Positions 10,394 through 21,149 of a stretch of 64,000 bases of DNA are shown here, one piece after another. The notes beneath the pieces were generated by a model, which worked only from the letters and a program-made list of their open reading frames with translations, searched no databases and was not told the origin of the DNA. Origin of the DNA: Ceratodon purpureus (Eukaryota; Streptophyta; Bryopsida; Pseudoditrichales; Ditrichaceae). Position 1 is the first letter of the stretch. Each line of letters starts with the position of its first letter. The stretch is from positions 11,685,594 to 11,749,593 of the forward strand of contig CM026431.1 in assembly GCA_014871385.1 (NCBI GenBank), in the 5' to 3' direction. The translations under genes and the position numbers were made by a program.

Positions 10394-12829
10394 TCACATC
10401 CAGTGTGACGCTCCTCTCAAACGCTCAACTTCCCGCTCCAACTCGACGATTCTTTTGTCTTTTTCCAGAAGCTGCTGTTCGTAGAGACTTATCAGCTTCA
10501 ACGCAAGCAGGTCTGATGTAGAATTCCCCGGGCAGAGCTTACTAGCTGATGGTGTGACCATGTCTGGCAGTGCTGCCATTGCAGGATCCGAGTGTTGTTG
10601 CAAAGTAGAGACCGGGCTCATAACTGGAAACTCACTCACCGCCTGAAAATCGTGTACCTTCGGCGTTCCCACCATGTCATCGGAGTTTACAGCAGCTTCA
10701 GAGCTTTCATTGACAAGGTTCAGAACACCTTTCCAATACGACGTCGCAACTGGTTCAGTACCCAAAGACTCACTGTAACTACACTGATTGTCAAGTGTCA
10801 TACCAATTCCCAGACCTTGAATGTGGATGTCCTGAAGATGTTCACTGGGCTCAGCATCAGGCAAGTCAGACATGTCCTCAGAAGAATCAAGGATATCCTC
10901 CAGAAACTTACCGAAGTCTGCATCATCAGCTTCAGAGAAAGGCACATACTCCTTCACTTGAAACTCGGGATCAAACGCAACGTCAGGAAGACCTTCTGAA
11001 TAAGGTGCAAATTTCTCTGCATGAAGGGAAGAGTGATCATAAGCAGGACTCTGCTCATCAATGTGTACAGGACTCGTGTCAATGGGCCTGAACGCTTTGA
11101 TCTCTTCATACACCATCTTCACTCTGTCTTTGACCCATGCTCGCTTCCCCGCAACAGAGAGGCTCTGCTCTTCCTCTCTCGACATTGATGGGATAAGGAA
11201 GTACCGACCATCATCGACATCCAACCGACCTGTGTGCCTTCCATAGTAAAACGCAGCGATCTTCTTCTTGATGTCAGCCTCCTCATGAGTAGTACACAGA
11301 CCAAGATATATGTGATTGTGATCCCCACATCTTCTAGGCGGTGTATATCTAGCCTCGATTTTATCAGACGGTTTGATGGTGCCTGATAGCTTGTCAGTTA
11401 CAGGTCTGCGGTAACCTGCTCTCCTAGGGGCTACGTCTCTGAACTTAATCCAGACATACGAACCTTGGAAGAGGACGATGGACACATAGGTGGATCTGAA
11501 CTCTAACGAACCAGAGGAGTATGTTTTGGTACCACCTCTGTCAATGTGCCCTGCAAGGTACCGGTATATCAATGAGAGCAATGCCACAGCTGAAACTATG
11601 ACGGCATACATCCTTGCCTCTTCGTCGGCTTTCTTCCCCTGATCTTCTTCTGTTGTCATCAGTTTCGTGAATGTTTCGTCTAGTGATTGCATGCACTCCT
11701 TTTCTGCTGCCTTCATTAAACTCGCTGCTTTTGCTCGTCTCCACACTTCTTGTGCTTCTGGTCCTTCTTTTGTCCACAACTCTTGTGCTTCTAATTCCAC
11801 TTTTTTTAGCACCTCATCTGCTACTGTTGCTGCTTTTCTCCACAAGAAGTAAAGAACTCTAACTTCTACTTTTCTCCGCACCTCATCTGCTTCTGCTTCT
11901 GCTTTTCTCATCACATTATCTGCTCGAAATTTTGCAATCCTACGGATCTCCCGCACCGCTGCGAGTTTCGAGTGCACCTCTTTTTTTACTCTTGTCCGCG
12001 TCATGTGGGAATCAGAAGCAGAGGGATTGTACAACATATTTGCTTCTTGTTTTTCTTGTAAGCTTGTCCACAGCGCTTCTCCTTCCGCAGCCCTAAAAAT
12101 CGCATCTCTTTCTTCTCTTGCTTTTCTCATCACCTCGTCTGAATCTGCTGTTGCTTCTTTTTCTGCTTCTGCTTCTGCTTCGGATCTGACCCACACCTCT
12201 TTTACATTTGCTTCACCCTTCGCTATCTTCCGTGCCTTCGCCCAACAGCTCAGTTGCAAAACAAGAGATTGACAGAGTTTCCTTTCAAACCACCTCACGT
12301 CTGTTCCCACTTGTGACACGATTTCTGCTATTTCTGATTCTACTTTCCTTGATTCTGGATCATAGGTTGCCATCGTCCTTGCCTTGAATGCCAATTCTTT
12401 CCACCTCCCTACCAGTGCTCGCATCCGGAGCCGCAGCACTTGCGCTCCACCGAACTTTTGATTGAAACATGAAAGTGCCGTGTTGTCAGACTCGACAACA
12501 TAATAACTCAAAATGTCTTCAAAAGACAAATAACTCGAAAGATTAGAATAGGAACCCCACCCCAATGCATCATCACTGTGAACATATGAGTCGCCCCAAA
12601 TGTCCTTTGGTTGAACAGGCCATGGAACTTTGGCCGGGAACTCCTGGTGTCCCTTAAAACTTATTGTCGATGCCATCCTCAACGCATCCAGGAGTTTATC
12701 CAGGTCTTCTGCCGTACTCATCTCTTTCATCCCCTCCAAGTTGTCAACCCTGGGACCGTAAGTGGGTTCCGCGGTGGGAGCCCGAGCACTTGGGTCAGTG
12801 AGTTCCATAATAGCACTGAAGGGTTCCAT
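10394..12829 (-). CDS. Paralogue 1 of an unassigned family: 11-residue Trp repeats, one membrane helix, AP2-like segment, coiled coil
   Basis: An uninterrupted 811-residue frame from ATG 12829 to the stop at 10394; I do not recognise the family. In order: a polar, variable N-terminus (1-200). Next is a charged Ala/Glu/Arg-rich helical region (about 205-390) with repeats such as EVWVRSEAEAE and ELWTKEGPEAQ. A hydrophobic helix follows (about 405-428; YAVIVSAVALLSLIYRYLAG). Then comes a basic domain (about 430-530) with GYRRPV, KIEARY and IYLGLCTTHEEA, which weakly recalls an AP2/ERF domain. After it are an acidic Ser/Asp segment (FLEDILDSSEDMSDLPDAEP) and a C-terminal heptad coiled coil (QQLLEKDKRIVELEREVERL). 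Two similar genes lie at 21.2 and 30.2 kb. The long open frame in three diverged copies argues for selection. A membrane-tethered regulator is one guess from the layout; no function is shown. Confidence 0.7.
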   Translation of the reverse strand: MEPFSAIMELTDPSARAPTAEPTYGPRVDNLEGMKEMSTAEDLDKLLDALRMASTISFKGHQEFPAKVPWPVQPKDIWGDSYVHSDDALGWGSYSNLSSYLSFEDILSYYVVESDNTALSCFNQKFGGAQVLRLRMRALVGRWKELAFKARTMATYDPESRKVESEIAEIVSQVGTDVRWFERKLCQSLVLQLSCWAKARKIAKGEANVKEVWVRSEAEAEAEKEATADSDEVMRKAREERDAIFRAAEGEALWTSLQEKQEANMLYNPSASDSHMTRTRVKKEVHSKLAAVREIRRIAKFRADNVMRKAEAEADEVRRKVEVRVLYFLWRKAATVADEVLKKVELEAQELWTKEGPEAQEVWRRAKAASLMKAAEKECMQSLDETFTKLMTTEEDQGKKADEEARMYAVIVSAVALLSLIYRYLAGHIDRGGTKTYSSGSLEFRSTYVSIVLFQGSYVWIKFRDVAPRRAGYRRPVTDKLSGTIKPSDKIEARYTPPRRCGDHNHIYLGLCTTHEEADIKKKIAAFYYGRHTGRLDVDDGRYFLIPSMSREEEQSLSVAGKRAWVKDRVKMVYEEIKAFRPIDTSPVHIDEQSPAYDHSSLHAEKFAPYSEGLPDVAFDPEFQVKEYVPFSEADDADFGKFLEDILDSSEDMSDLPDAEPSEHLQDIHIQGLGIGMTLDNQCSYSESLGTEPVATSYWKGVLNLVNESSEAAVNSDDMVGTPKVHDFQAVSEFPVMSPVSTLQQHSDPAMAALPDMVTPSASKLCPGNSTSDLLALKLISLYEQQLLEKDKRIVELEREVERLRGASHWM

Positions 12830-13371
12830 AGCAACAGACCTGCTCGGACTCTCAATCCCCCAAGAGCAACATCAAGGCGTGATAGTGCTATCCATCTTCA
12901 ATATCTCATAACGTACCTAAGTTGGCTCACTCATCAGTGCACTCAGATCGCAATTTTGACCTCGAGACCCTCAATTCCTCCATCATTGCTGAAGAAACTA
13001 AGATTTTCAAATACTCTAGCATCAACACACTACAAATCATACATCACTCGAACAACACCCCTTCGACGTAGTTGGAAAGATATACACAATACTGGACTCC
13101 TCAGGTATCAAACCATGCCATACGAGTCTTCAACATCTCCACGCACACAGCTACAAGTCACCTAACGCCGACTTAACTCTCATTCCCCATCACTGCTATA
13201 ACATCACCAACCATTCGATTTAGCCCGGTGATTGCTACTTCGAAGAGAGAACCCAACCCATATCGATCAAACCTGAAAACCTCCAAACCACAATGTTGTC
13301 GGAGCTTCGAAGCATATGGTTTTATAGTTAGCGAGCAATGGTCGCCTACCATTTGAGGGGGTTACTGTAGA
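12830..13371. other. 5' flank of paralogue 1
   Basis: No reading frame is supported here. It leads up to the inverted repeat at 13372-13416 that is shared in kind with the flanks of the other two paralogues, so it probably holds the transcript leader and promoter. Confidence 0.4.
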
Positions 13372-13416
13372 GCAGCACGGGAGGCGAAAGGGGTTGAAGA
13401 AATCCACCCGTGCTGC
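13372..13416. promoter_or_regulatory. Conserved promoter inverted repeat, paralogue 1
   Basis: GCAGCACGGG and CCCGTGCTGC form perfect 10-bp arms around 25 bp that begin with AGGC. The same AGCACGGGAGGC...CCACCCG.GCT arrangement is found upstream of paralogues 2 and 3. Function is inferred from conservation only. Confidence 0.45.
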
Positions 13417-13670
13417 ATAAAATCTCCTCCTCACTAGAAGAGGAAAAAAAAACAGGTGGGGGGAATGCCTCCCGCGATCAGGAACCGGGAGGAAGTGACG
13501 CACCGCGGGTGGTGACGCGATTGTCTGCACAGAACCTTGGAACATATTCCAGGTGAGCTGCGCCGAAATGCTGCGAAGTGCACTGTGCACATTTGCTGTT
13601 CCTTGTTTAACCTTGTTGATCTGAGTCTAGTGATGTACTGCATCTGCGGGGATGGATCTTCGTTTCAGTC

Positions 13671-13711
13671 GGCATAAATGCCGAGCACAACAGAGTAATA
13701 TAATCTCTTGA
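13671..13711. repeat. Copy 1 of a conserved palindromic box
   Basis: GGCATAAATGCC followed by AGAGTAATATAATCTC. Near-identical boxes occur at 28282 and 37980 inside larger duplicated blocks. Confidence 0.5.
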
Positions 13712-13830
13712 ACCAGTTTGAGACGAGGCTCTTCGAGTGTGGTGAGGCACGTCGAGTCTGGGGAGCTGGTCATCATTCTGGGGGTTTGGGAAGGGGGTTG
13801 GGACATGGCATGGTGGCTGGCTCAGGCATG

Positions 13831-13902
13831 GTTTAAACCTGGTTTAAACCTGGTTTAAACCTGGTTTAAACCTGGTTTAAACCAGGGTGCAGGTATATAA
13901 AT
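13831..13902 (+). promoter_or_regulatory. Five-copy 11-bp palindromic array next to a TATA box
   Basis: GTTTAAAC occurs five times at 13831, 13842, 13853, 13864 and 13875, exactly 11 bp apart, as units of CTGGTTTAAAC. Eleven bases after the last unit is TATATAAAT (13894-13902), a strong TATA-box candidate on the plus strand. About 50 bp downstream CTAGCAG is followed by GTAAAT, which reads as a possible 5' splice site. No protein-coding exon is recognisable downstream before 14617. The unit could drive a non-coding transcript or be the U3/R part of a degraded LTR. Confidence 0.5.
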
Positions 13903-14616
13903 GGGTCTGTGCTCATTTGTAACCGTAATCCTGTGAGGGCTCTCCACCTCTCTAGCATCCCCTAGCAGGTAAATGAATTTGCTTAATTGGGGTTCAAAGT
14001 GGCAACACTGTATTCAGTGGACAACCAACTCCCCCTTATCGCTACTTGAGGACTTCCGAATCCTGATGGATATCAAATCTTTCCTCTGTCAAGCGTCCGG
14101 TTCCTCTTGCAGAGCATCAGTTCTTGGATCAAATGGACAGTAAGCGATGATTAACAGTGTCGATAAAACAGATCTGGAGGACGGTAATGTTATAACATAT
14201 CCGATTAGAGGCGGTAACACTATATTCAAAAAACATTCGGTCATGAACAAACACTGAGAACCATGAAGTGGAATTCAGAAACATAGTTTTTTATTACCAT
14301 TTTATGAACAGGTCACGCTTTCAGGCAGCTCCATGGGTACGTAACACTATGAATACAGGTTTGTCAGTTCCTCGTGGAAATATATCAATATGTACTCACG
14401 GAGCCCCAAAACAGGGAAACAATTGCGTTACATCAGGTAGAGGTTAGAAGTCTCACTATGCCTCAATTCGTCATGTCGGCAAGGAATAAACTCAAGGAAA
14501 TTCTGACCACACCAAGAAACTAATATGTGCCTGATTGAATCAAATCTTGGCAATACATATGGCTAAGTAAGCAAAACACAAAGCTGCAGACGGAGCTCCA
14601 TTCTTCAACTCTGCCA
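13903..14616. other. Region downstream of the palindromic array, no gene seen
   Basis: No convincing reading frame on either strand. It ends at the 3' end of the polymerase delta subunit gene. Confidence 0.4.
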
Positions 14617-17600
14617 CTAAGTTTTTTTGTTAAAAAATGATAACAGACTACCTTGTCCAGGCCCTTTTGCCGCAGCTTTGCCTCCAGCCTTGCCAGGACC
14701 CTTAGCAGTGGTCTTCTGTGGTGCTTTAGCTGGTGCAGAAGGCCTATATAAAATCCAAAGGAATGAGCACAAATGAGACATCAAATACAAGATGGTTCAC
14801 GAGCAGCTGGCTGAACAACAATCTCTCACTAAACTTGCAAATTATCTGCAATTTCACTACAAAATTTCTAGGATCCACAACAAAAGTCGAAACATTACCT
14901 TTCAGCAGGCACTTTCGACACTGCAGGTGGTACTGGAACCTTGTCCGCTACAGGTGCAGGCTTTCCTTCAGAGATCTCCTCCACTCCGTTCGTCTCCCAC
15001 ACTACCTCTGTGACTGGGCAACCAGAGCAAGACACACGTCGAAGTTTCAGCATGTCAATTGATACCAAAGTCAACACCAGAGAGCTTTGATAAAGCAAAA
15101 TGGACTGGAAAAATGTACTTACTAACAAAAAAATAGTCGGTAAGAGATATTGCATTCCGCAACTGACACATACTAATATTGCAATCACATCAGAAAACTA
15201 TCAGAGAGGACATTTCCTTTCCATGTACCTTCCTTGCCACTCTCATTAATTCTTGTTTTGAACACCTTCTTTCGCTTTGGCCCAGAAGGAGGCTGTGCAC
15301 TAGTTCCAGGACCAGATTCACTTTCCGCTTCCCTCTTAACACCACCCGAAGATTCAACTGGTTTACTGGATATTTCAAGAATACTGGCTACAACGTCAGA
15401 TTGTAGATTACTAATAGTTTTCTTCTCTTCGTCAATCTCCATCTCTGTTGGCCCAGTATGGTCTATTTTCACCTCTGCTTTCATTTTCTTAGGCTCGTCT
15501 GTTTTCACCTGAGGCTTCTTTTTGAACGGCAGAGGAGATGCCAAGTTGATGGCAACCTGAGAGTTCATGACATCCTCATCGTCAGACAAATCTTCATCGA
15601 AGACAACCTGTCGCTTCCGTCCTTTGCCGTTCTTTGCTGCTTGACAGCGCCGAATCCGAGCAAAGTCGGAAGCCTCCTGATCACTGCTAAGCTCACTGCC
15701 ATCATTTTCCATCGCTCTATTTCCAGCCTTGCCAGGCTCACTGCCATCATTTTCCATCGCTCTAATTCCAGCCTCTTCATCACTGCTAGGCTCAGCCTCA
15801 TCACCTGCAAGATCAAGAGCATCGAGCAGGCTATACTTAAACTCCGCATAGAAACACTCATACAAGAAATGCAAACACTCCAAAAAAAAATCAAAAAATA
15901 AATAAACGTACCGCTGACGCGGACAGGTTTGGCCGTCGTCTCTGGTGGAGTTGTATCCTTAACTTTCGCAGGTGCTCTGCCCCACAAATTAGCCAAGGAA
16001 GAACCCCCTCCTGTCGCTCCCGTTTTCTTCTTCTCCGTAACAACGTTTTCCGTCCCTGCTTTAGTGGGCACTCCGATTGTTGTTGAGTTTTTAGAAGAAT
16101 TCTCTCCTTTGGCAACTGCCACTGCCACTGTATTCTTGACAGCTGCCTCCTTTTGGCTTACAGGATTTGAGGGTGTCGGCTGCAGTGCTTGTGGTTCTAG
16201 TTTCGGGGTTATGGAACCAGCCGCAGTCTTCGAGGATAGGGGAACCGAGGATGATGGCATTCCTTTGTGTTTGTCTATCACTGATTTACTTCCTCCAATA
16301 TCTCTAGAAACATGCGAGTAGGAAACTGAACCAAATCTGCAGAGGAAAGAATACTGTCAAACAATAAATAAAATCCCTTGATAAAAACTCCAACGAAACT
16401 CGCGGGTCTATTTCCAAAAGCCAATAAGCAACTCCAGGTATTAACAAATATATGCTCTCATTAAAATAAATATACCACGTAGTCTTAACAAATAATGATG
16501 TCGCTTGAACTATTTAAACCAACCCCTCTAAACACGAGCCAGAGGGAGACTACAACGTATGGCACAACCATATTCAATGAGGAATACAAGATCTGTTTGC
16601 ACCCACTCGCTGGTTGACATTGACAACTCGTTTTCGTTTCATCTCATCCTTCAGAAAAAAGGTCCATATTAGACGGGAATCACTTACCGATTATCACGTA
16701 GACAATTGTTAACATCGAGCGGTTGCAGAAACAACTCCTGAGCTTGCACATACTCGCCAATAAAAAGCTGGGCTGGGTCCTTGGGTAAGCAAGGCTGTAC
16801 ACTGTATACATGGTGAGATGCAGACCCGTCAAACTCATGTTTTGCATCTGTGTAGGCAAAACAAACGAACACACAATTAGAGCACATACTCATCATCAAA
16901 CTGTATCATGCGGTTATCTTGATACTTTGCCCTCCGCAGCCGTGTCAGGATTCACCTGCTCTAATAGCCACACTTACTAAAACTAAGTACACACGAATGA
17001 ACTGACAACATCAAAATACACAAGATCCAAATATTGCAGCAAACGAAACTTTTGAACACAAACGAATTAAATTAGGAGAAAACATCCTCCATTCTGAGAA
17101 AGACACAGCTCCTGAAGATTGCAAGATTTGGTTAAAAACTGACGTAAAGATAGAACAGGCAGAGGTAGGATGCCAAGAGTACCATGCAACTTTGCTTTTG
17201 GCACTAGCTGTACACTATAAGCTCGGGGTTCGCATTTCGACCATCCAGAAACGGTGTAAACAACCTCAACCTTATTCCCCTCGTTTTGTTTCGCAAACTC
17301 CTGTAAGATCCTGCTTCAAAAGCAAGACAAAAAGTTGATGAGTAAATCTAGTCTGTCTCCACAAGAAAGAAAAACAGCAGCAGATGCATTAAGGTAAACG
17401 TGCAACCATCATCACAAAAATGATCTCCTACATCCTGTTAACAAGATTTGGGCTCCTTCAAAATCTCAACAACTCACCAAGGCCCGCAAGTGTGGAATCG
17501 TTATCAGCTAGCCTTCATAACTATTGCTTAAAAGCAAGTCAAAACCAACATCGACCAGCTAACTAATTACCTCTTTGCAGCATTCGAAGAGACGGAAAAC

Positions 17601-18124
17601 TTCCTACTCAGCCACTTGTAAGATACCTGCAAACCTCCCTCAATGACCTCATATTAACAAATCAGTTCAGAACTACATAATCTCACGATGTCAGATCATC
17701 AAACATAAAGTATGACCGATTCATATATACACTACAAATCATATTTACCAATCCTTACGTCTCAGCTGCAACAGAGAACACAATGAAAGACATAACTTGT
17801 ACTACAAGCATGGCAAATTGACAAAAAAATTCAACAGTAAATTACCATTGGTCACCATCTAAATGATCGTGTGTAGAATGAAAAAAACAAATGGAGAAAA
17901 GCTCACATTCAAAAATAAATTATGTTTTTATCGCGATGAACGAGAGGGAAAAGAAGTTCTCAAATGTTCCGCATAAAAGTTGAAAAAAATATGCATTGGT
18001 CAATCCAGAATGCAAGACACTATTGCAAAAACTCAAGGTGGAAGAATCATACCACTTGAGAAGCATCAAAGACAAGAGACTGGATTTGGTCAAGTATTCC
18101 CGAGTCCAGTAAAACATCCCCCAT
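14617..18124 (-). CDS. POLD3: DNA polymerase delta subunit 3 (POLD3, p66/Cdc27 type)
   Basis: Accessory subunit of replicative polymerase delta; it bridges the B-subunit to PCNA in the nucleus. Eight exons join in phase: 18053-18124, 17571-17626, 17183-17310, 16688-16847, 15912-16336, 15229-15804, 14899-15013 and 14617-14743, giving 552 residues. The N-terminal winged-helix part has VVSYKWLSRKFSVSSNAAKR and YSVQPCLPKDPAQL, with QPLDVNNCLRDNRF after it, all close to plant homologues. The middle is low-complexity and charged, with LANLWGRAPAK and a duplicated AMENDGSE unit. The conserved KRKKVFKTR is followed after a short linker by VTEVVWE at about residue 473. The extreme C-terminus QGSLLSFF (541-548) fits the PCNA-interacting box QxxLxxFF. 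The start ATG lies 116 bp from the COA5 stop, so its promoter probably overlaps the COA5 3' end. Confidence 0.95.
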
Positions 18125-18240
18125 GGCCCCACACCAGTAATTGTAATCCTCAAACTCCACTGAAACTAATTATAACTAATCGGTAAAGTCTCCAGTGGTA
18201 TGTTTCTCAAACTACTACACTCTAGTACTTCTAAACGATC

Positions 18241-19599
18241 TCAGTATCCCTTGTTGCCTCGAATGCGCTTTGTCATGTCCACCTGTACCGACAATGCAAA
18301 CTCTTCGTCGTCAGAAGGTTAGTCAAGAAATGCAACAATTGATCAGACAGAAAAAATTCAAAAATCCTAGTATGTAAGGGAACGTTTTCTTGTCCCAAAA
18401 TGGGAAGTAAGATGTGTGCATTGCCAGTCCAACATATCAATTTACACAGGGCTGCACAACTGAGAAACCACATACGCAGCAGAACTAATCGTATAAATCT
18501 TGGCCAGCAAAATCAAAATGTAAATCATCTTCATTAACCAGTGCTCTTATTAGGTCACGTGCAATTGCAGAGAATTACAGGATTGTAAAAACCTGGCCAC
18601 GTTTGCACTGAAAATAAGTCTCCCTGAGGCCTACACAAGTTGAAGGAACCGAAGGAGGTTTCTCTTTGGCACAATCCTTGAAACTACGCTTCTCATCCTG
18701 CAGTCACAAACAATCAAGTCGTGAAATCGTGTATACCTGACAAAAATGACAACCGAAATGGCAGCAATAGATACAAAAACGCATGGCGAGTGACAAGCCA
18801 ACTTGCACATGAACCTTCACTCTCTCACCAAACTCAACCCAGTTTCCAAGCATTTTACTTCAACTCTTCTCACTCGCAAAGCACACCTCCCACTAAAGCT
18901 TCAACCCCCCCGCATGCACATACAATTTCACTCTCATCCCAAGACGGAATTCACATGACTACTCCCTTGTCTAACCTCGAAACCCCAAACTCTCACAACG
19001 CCATCCCGTGCCGAAATACACAATGACTCCTCTGCACGTAGACAAAGAAACACAGACTACCATGTTTCATACGCCATATCAATACATCCAACCTTCCGTC
19101 GTAACCACACAATTGACAACCGCAATCACGTGAAAAAAAAATTCTAAACCCTACCCCTGCTCACATTCTCTTCAAATCAATGAACTGATCACCTACCATC
19201 CCCTCTCACTCAACTAAATCCAAACCATATCCAAACAAGAAAACAACATCCTCCAGCTAACCTAAACCCTAAACACCATCCTAAACCCTTGCAACCCCAT
19301 CCACCGACTCGAAAGACCGAAACAAGGACTGGACTCATCGACGATACTTCTGCATGTAGCCATGCGAAAACAAGCCGTTAGCGACCACGATTGCATTACC
19401 GAGCACGGATCGCAGGAAGATGACTGCAACGGAAACCAAGAGGAGAGGAGCGAGGCATTTGCAGCAAACTGAGCGGAATTGACACCATTTGGCGTGGGGA
19501 AACGAGGTGGTGGTGAGTACCGCAGTGTACCTTGATGCAGGGCGAGTCCGAGAGGCACTTGGCGAGCTCCATAGCCAACCCCTTGCACGATTTGGCCAT
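18241..19599 (-). CDS. COA5: Cytochrome c oxidase assembly factor 5 (COA5/PET191)
   Basis: Small twin-Cx9C protein of the mitochondrial intermembrane space needed for assembly of respiratory complex IV. Three exons join in phase 0: 19531-19599, 18593-18697 and 18241-18282, giving 71 residues. It starts MAKSCKGLAMELAKCLSDSP and ends RIRGNKGY, both typical of plant PET191. The two disulfide motifs are C5-x9-C15 and C44-x9-C54, with C21 and C32 between them. Its length equals that of plant homologues as I recall them. It lies just upstream of POLD3 on the same strand. Confidence 0.93.
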
Positions 19600-21149
19600 G
19601 GCGTTGGACAAGCGGCGGCTATGGCGAGCGAGCGAGGAATGCAGCGACGACGCGCTTCGCCACGCTTTACGTGCCACAATACCCGCCTGAGCATCACCAG
19701 TTCATTACCACAGTATTACATAAGTATTACAAAAGTATCGGCCTACTCTTGAGCAGGTATCAACCGAGAAGTAGATTTGCTCCTTGGCGGGAATGCTCAC
19801 TTGGCTTCGATTTCACGCCCCTCGGTTTCATGCATACCCAAAACCGTCACTGAACGTAAAACAGTTCAACTTTCTACAGATCGGGGATTTCGCATTCTGA
19901 AATCTAGAAATATCGAATGATGTGGGTTTTAAACTCTGCGATGGTTTTATGAGTGTGCCCCACCGTTTCAGCATGTTTGAGGTAGACATACCTAAAACCA
20001 CCAGCCACCCCAAAACCAACCTGTAGATCTCCCCAGAACCGCAACTTGGCTTGTCAGAGCACTCAATTCAAATTGACCAATCAAAAGAATCAAAAAGTTG
20101 GTGGTTTTGGGTTGGATCATGAGTGAAAATTAGTATTAGCTAGGTGTGACAATGGCAAAGTCTACAGATTAGTTTTGGATCACGAAGTACTTTTGTATTT
20201 AGAAATATGTATCTATTTCAGTATTGGGAAGAAAATTTTGAAAAAATATGCATTCTATGAGAAACCTATTTTTCTACACGTGAAAATTACACCCCAAAAT
20301 CAACCCTGAAAAAAAAGGCTCAAAATCCTTAAGTTGGTGGTTCTAGGTACTTATACCTTAAGTAAGAATTTGAAGGCGACTAAAAAATATGTTTCTTGGT
20401 TGTGGAAGATATAAACGAATGGTTTTCTATTCCATATTTCAGCATGTGCTTAAAGAGGAAAATGAACAATTGTGAGCTAGTGTCCAAACCAAATGCGTTT
20501 GCACTCCTGTATCAAAGGAGTAACTTATTTGTAAAGTCTCTTTGTAAAGGCATCCGGTATTTAAGATGACAATAAAAACTAATCCAAAACTACGGGTGAT
20601 TCACATCAATGCATTTGACTAAAAATTACCAAAAACCCAAACTTATTAACATGGTATTCGATTACATACATGGACTTGCATTTAAATGATTGCGCACTCT
20701 GCATAATAAATTTTAAAATTTTGAATGTGTGTTCAGGAGAAACATGGTATGTTTGTGGTGGTGGTGAGACTTGTAATGATCATTCTCAATTTGCCCAGAG
20801 TGAAAAGAGTTTCAGTGCAGTTCCTCGAAACCTAAGTTAGCATAAGCCTTGGGGCACAAAAGTATAGTGCATCTGCCATCTATTTAAATACTGAATCCAC
20901 AGTCAGAGCACAAGGATGTGAGATTGGAATTGCAGGTACAATCACTACTGTGAACGCATGTCCATTGAACACACTAGGCAAGTGTGATTTGCTTGAGAAT
21001 CAAGTAGTTGTAGCACCAACTTGTATACACCAGAAAAAGAAGAACATGGTCATTGAATTGACAAAAAACAAACTCTTTCTTTCAAACCTGTACTCCCAAT
21101 TCCATCTTACCTCTAGCCCTAATGTGGTCCAAGCGGACTCACACATATC
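19600..21149. other. Intergenic between COA5 and paralogue 2, no gene seen
   Basis: The first part should hold the COA5 promoter. From about 19.98 to 20.35 kb the sequence has several copies of short motifs such as AACCACCA and TTGGTGGTT on both strands, which look like repeat debris. From about 20.74 kb it matches the 3' flank of paralogue 1 (about 9.92 kb onward). Confidence 0.45.

Noticed and set aside
13831-13882. CRISPR-like array
   Set aside because: The units are contiguous 11-bp repeats with no spacers, in plant nuclear DNA.
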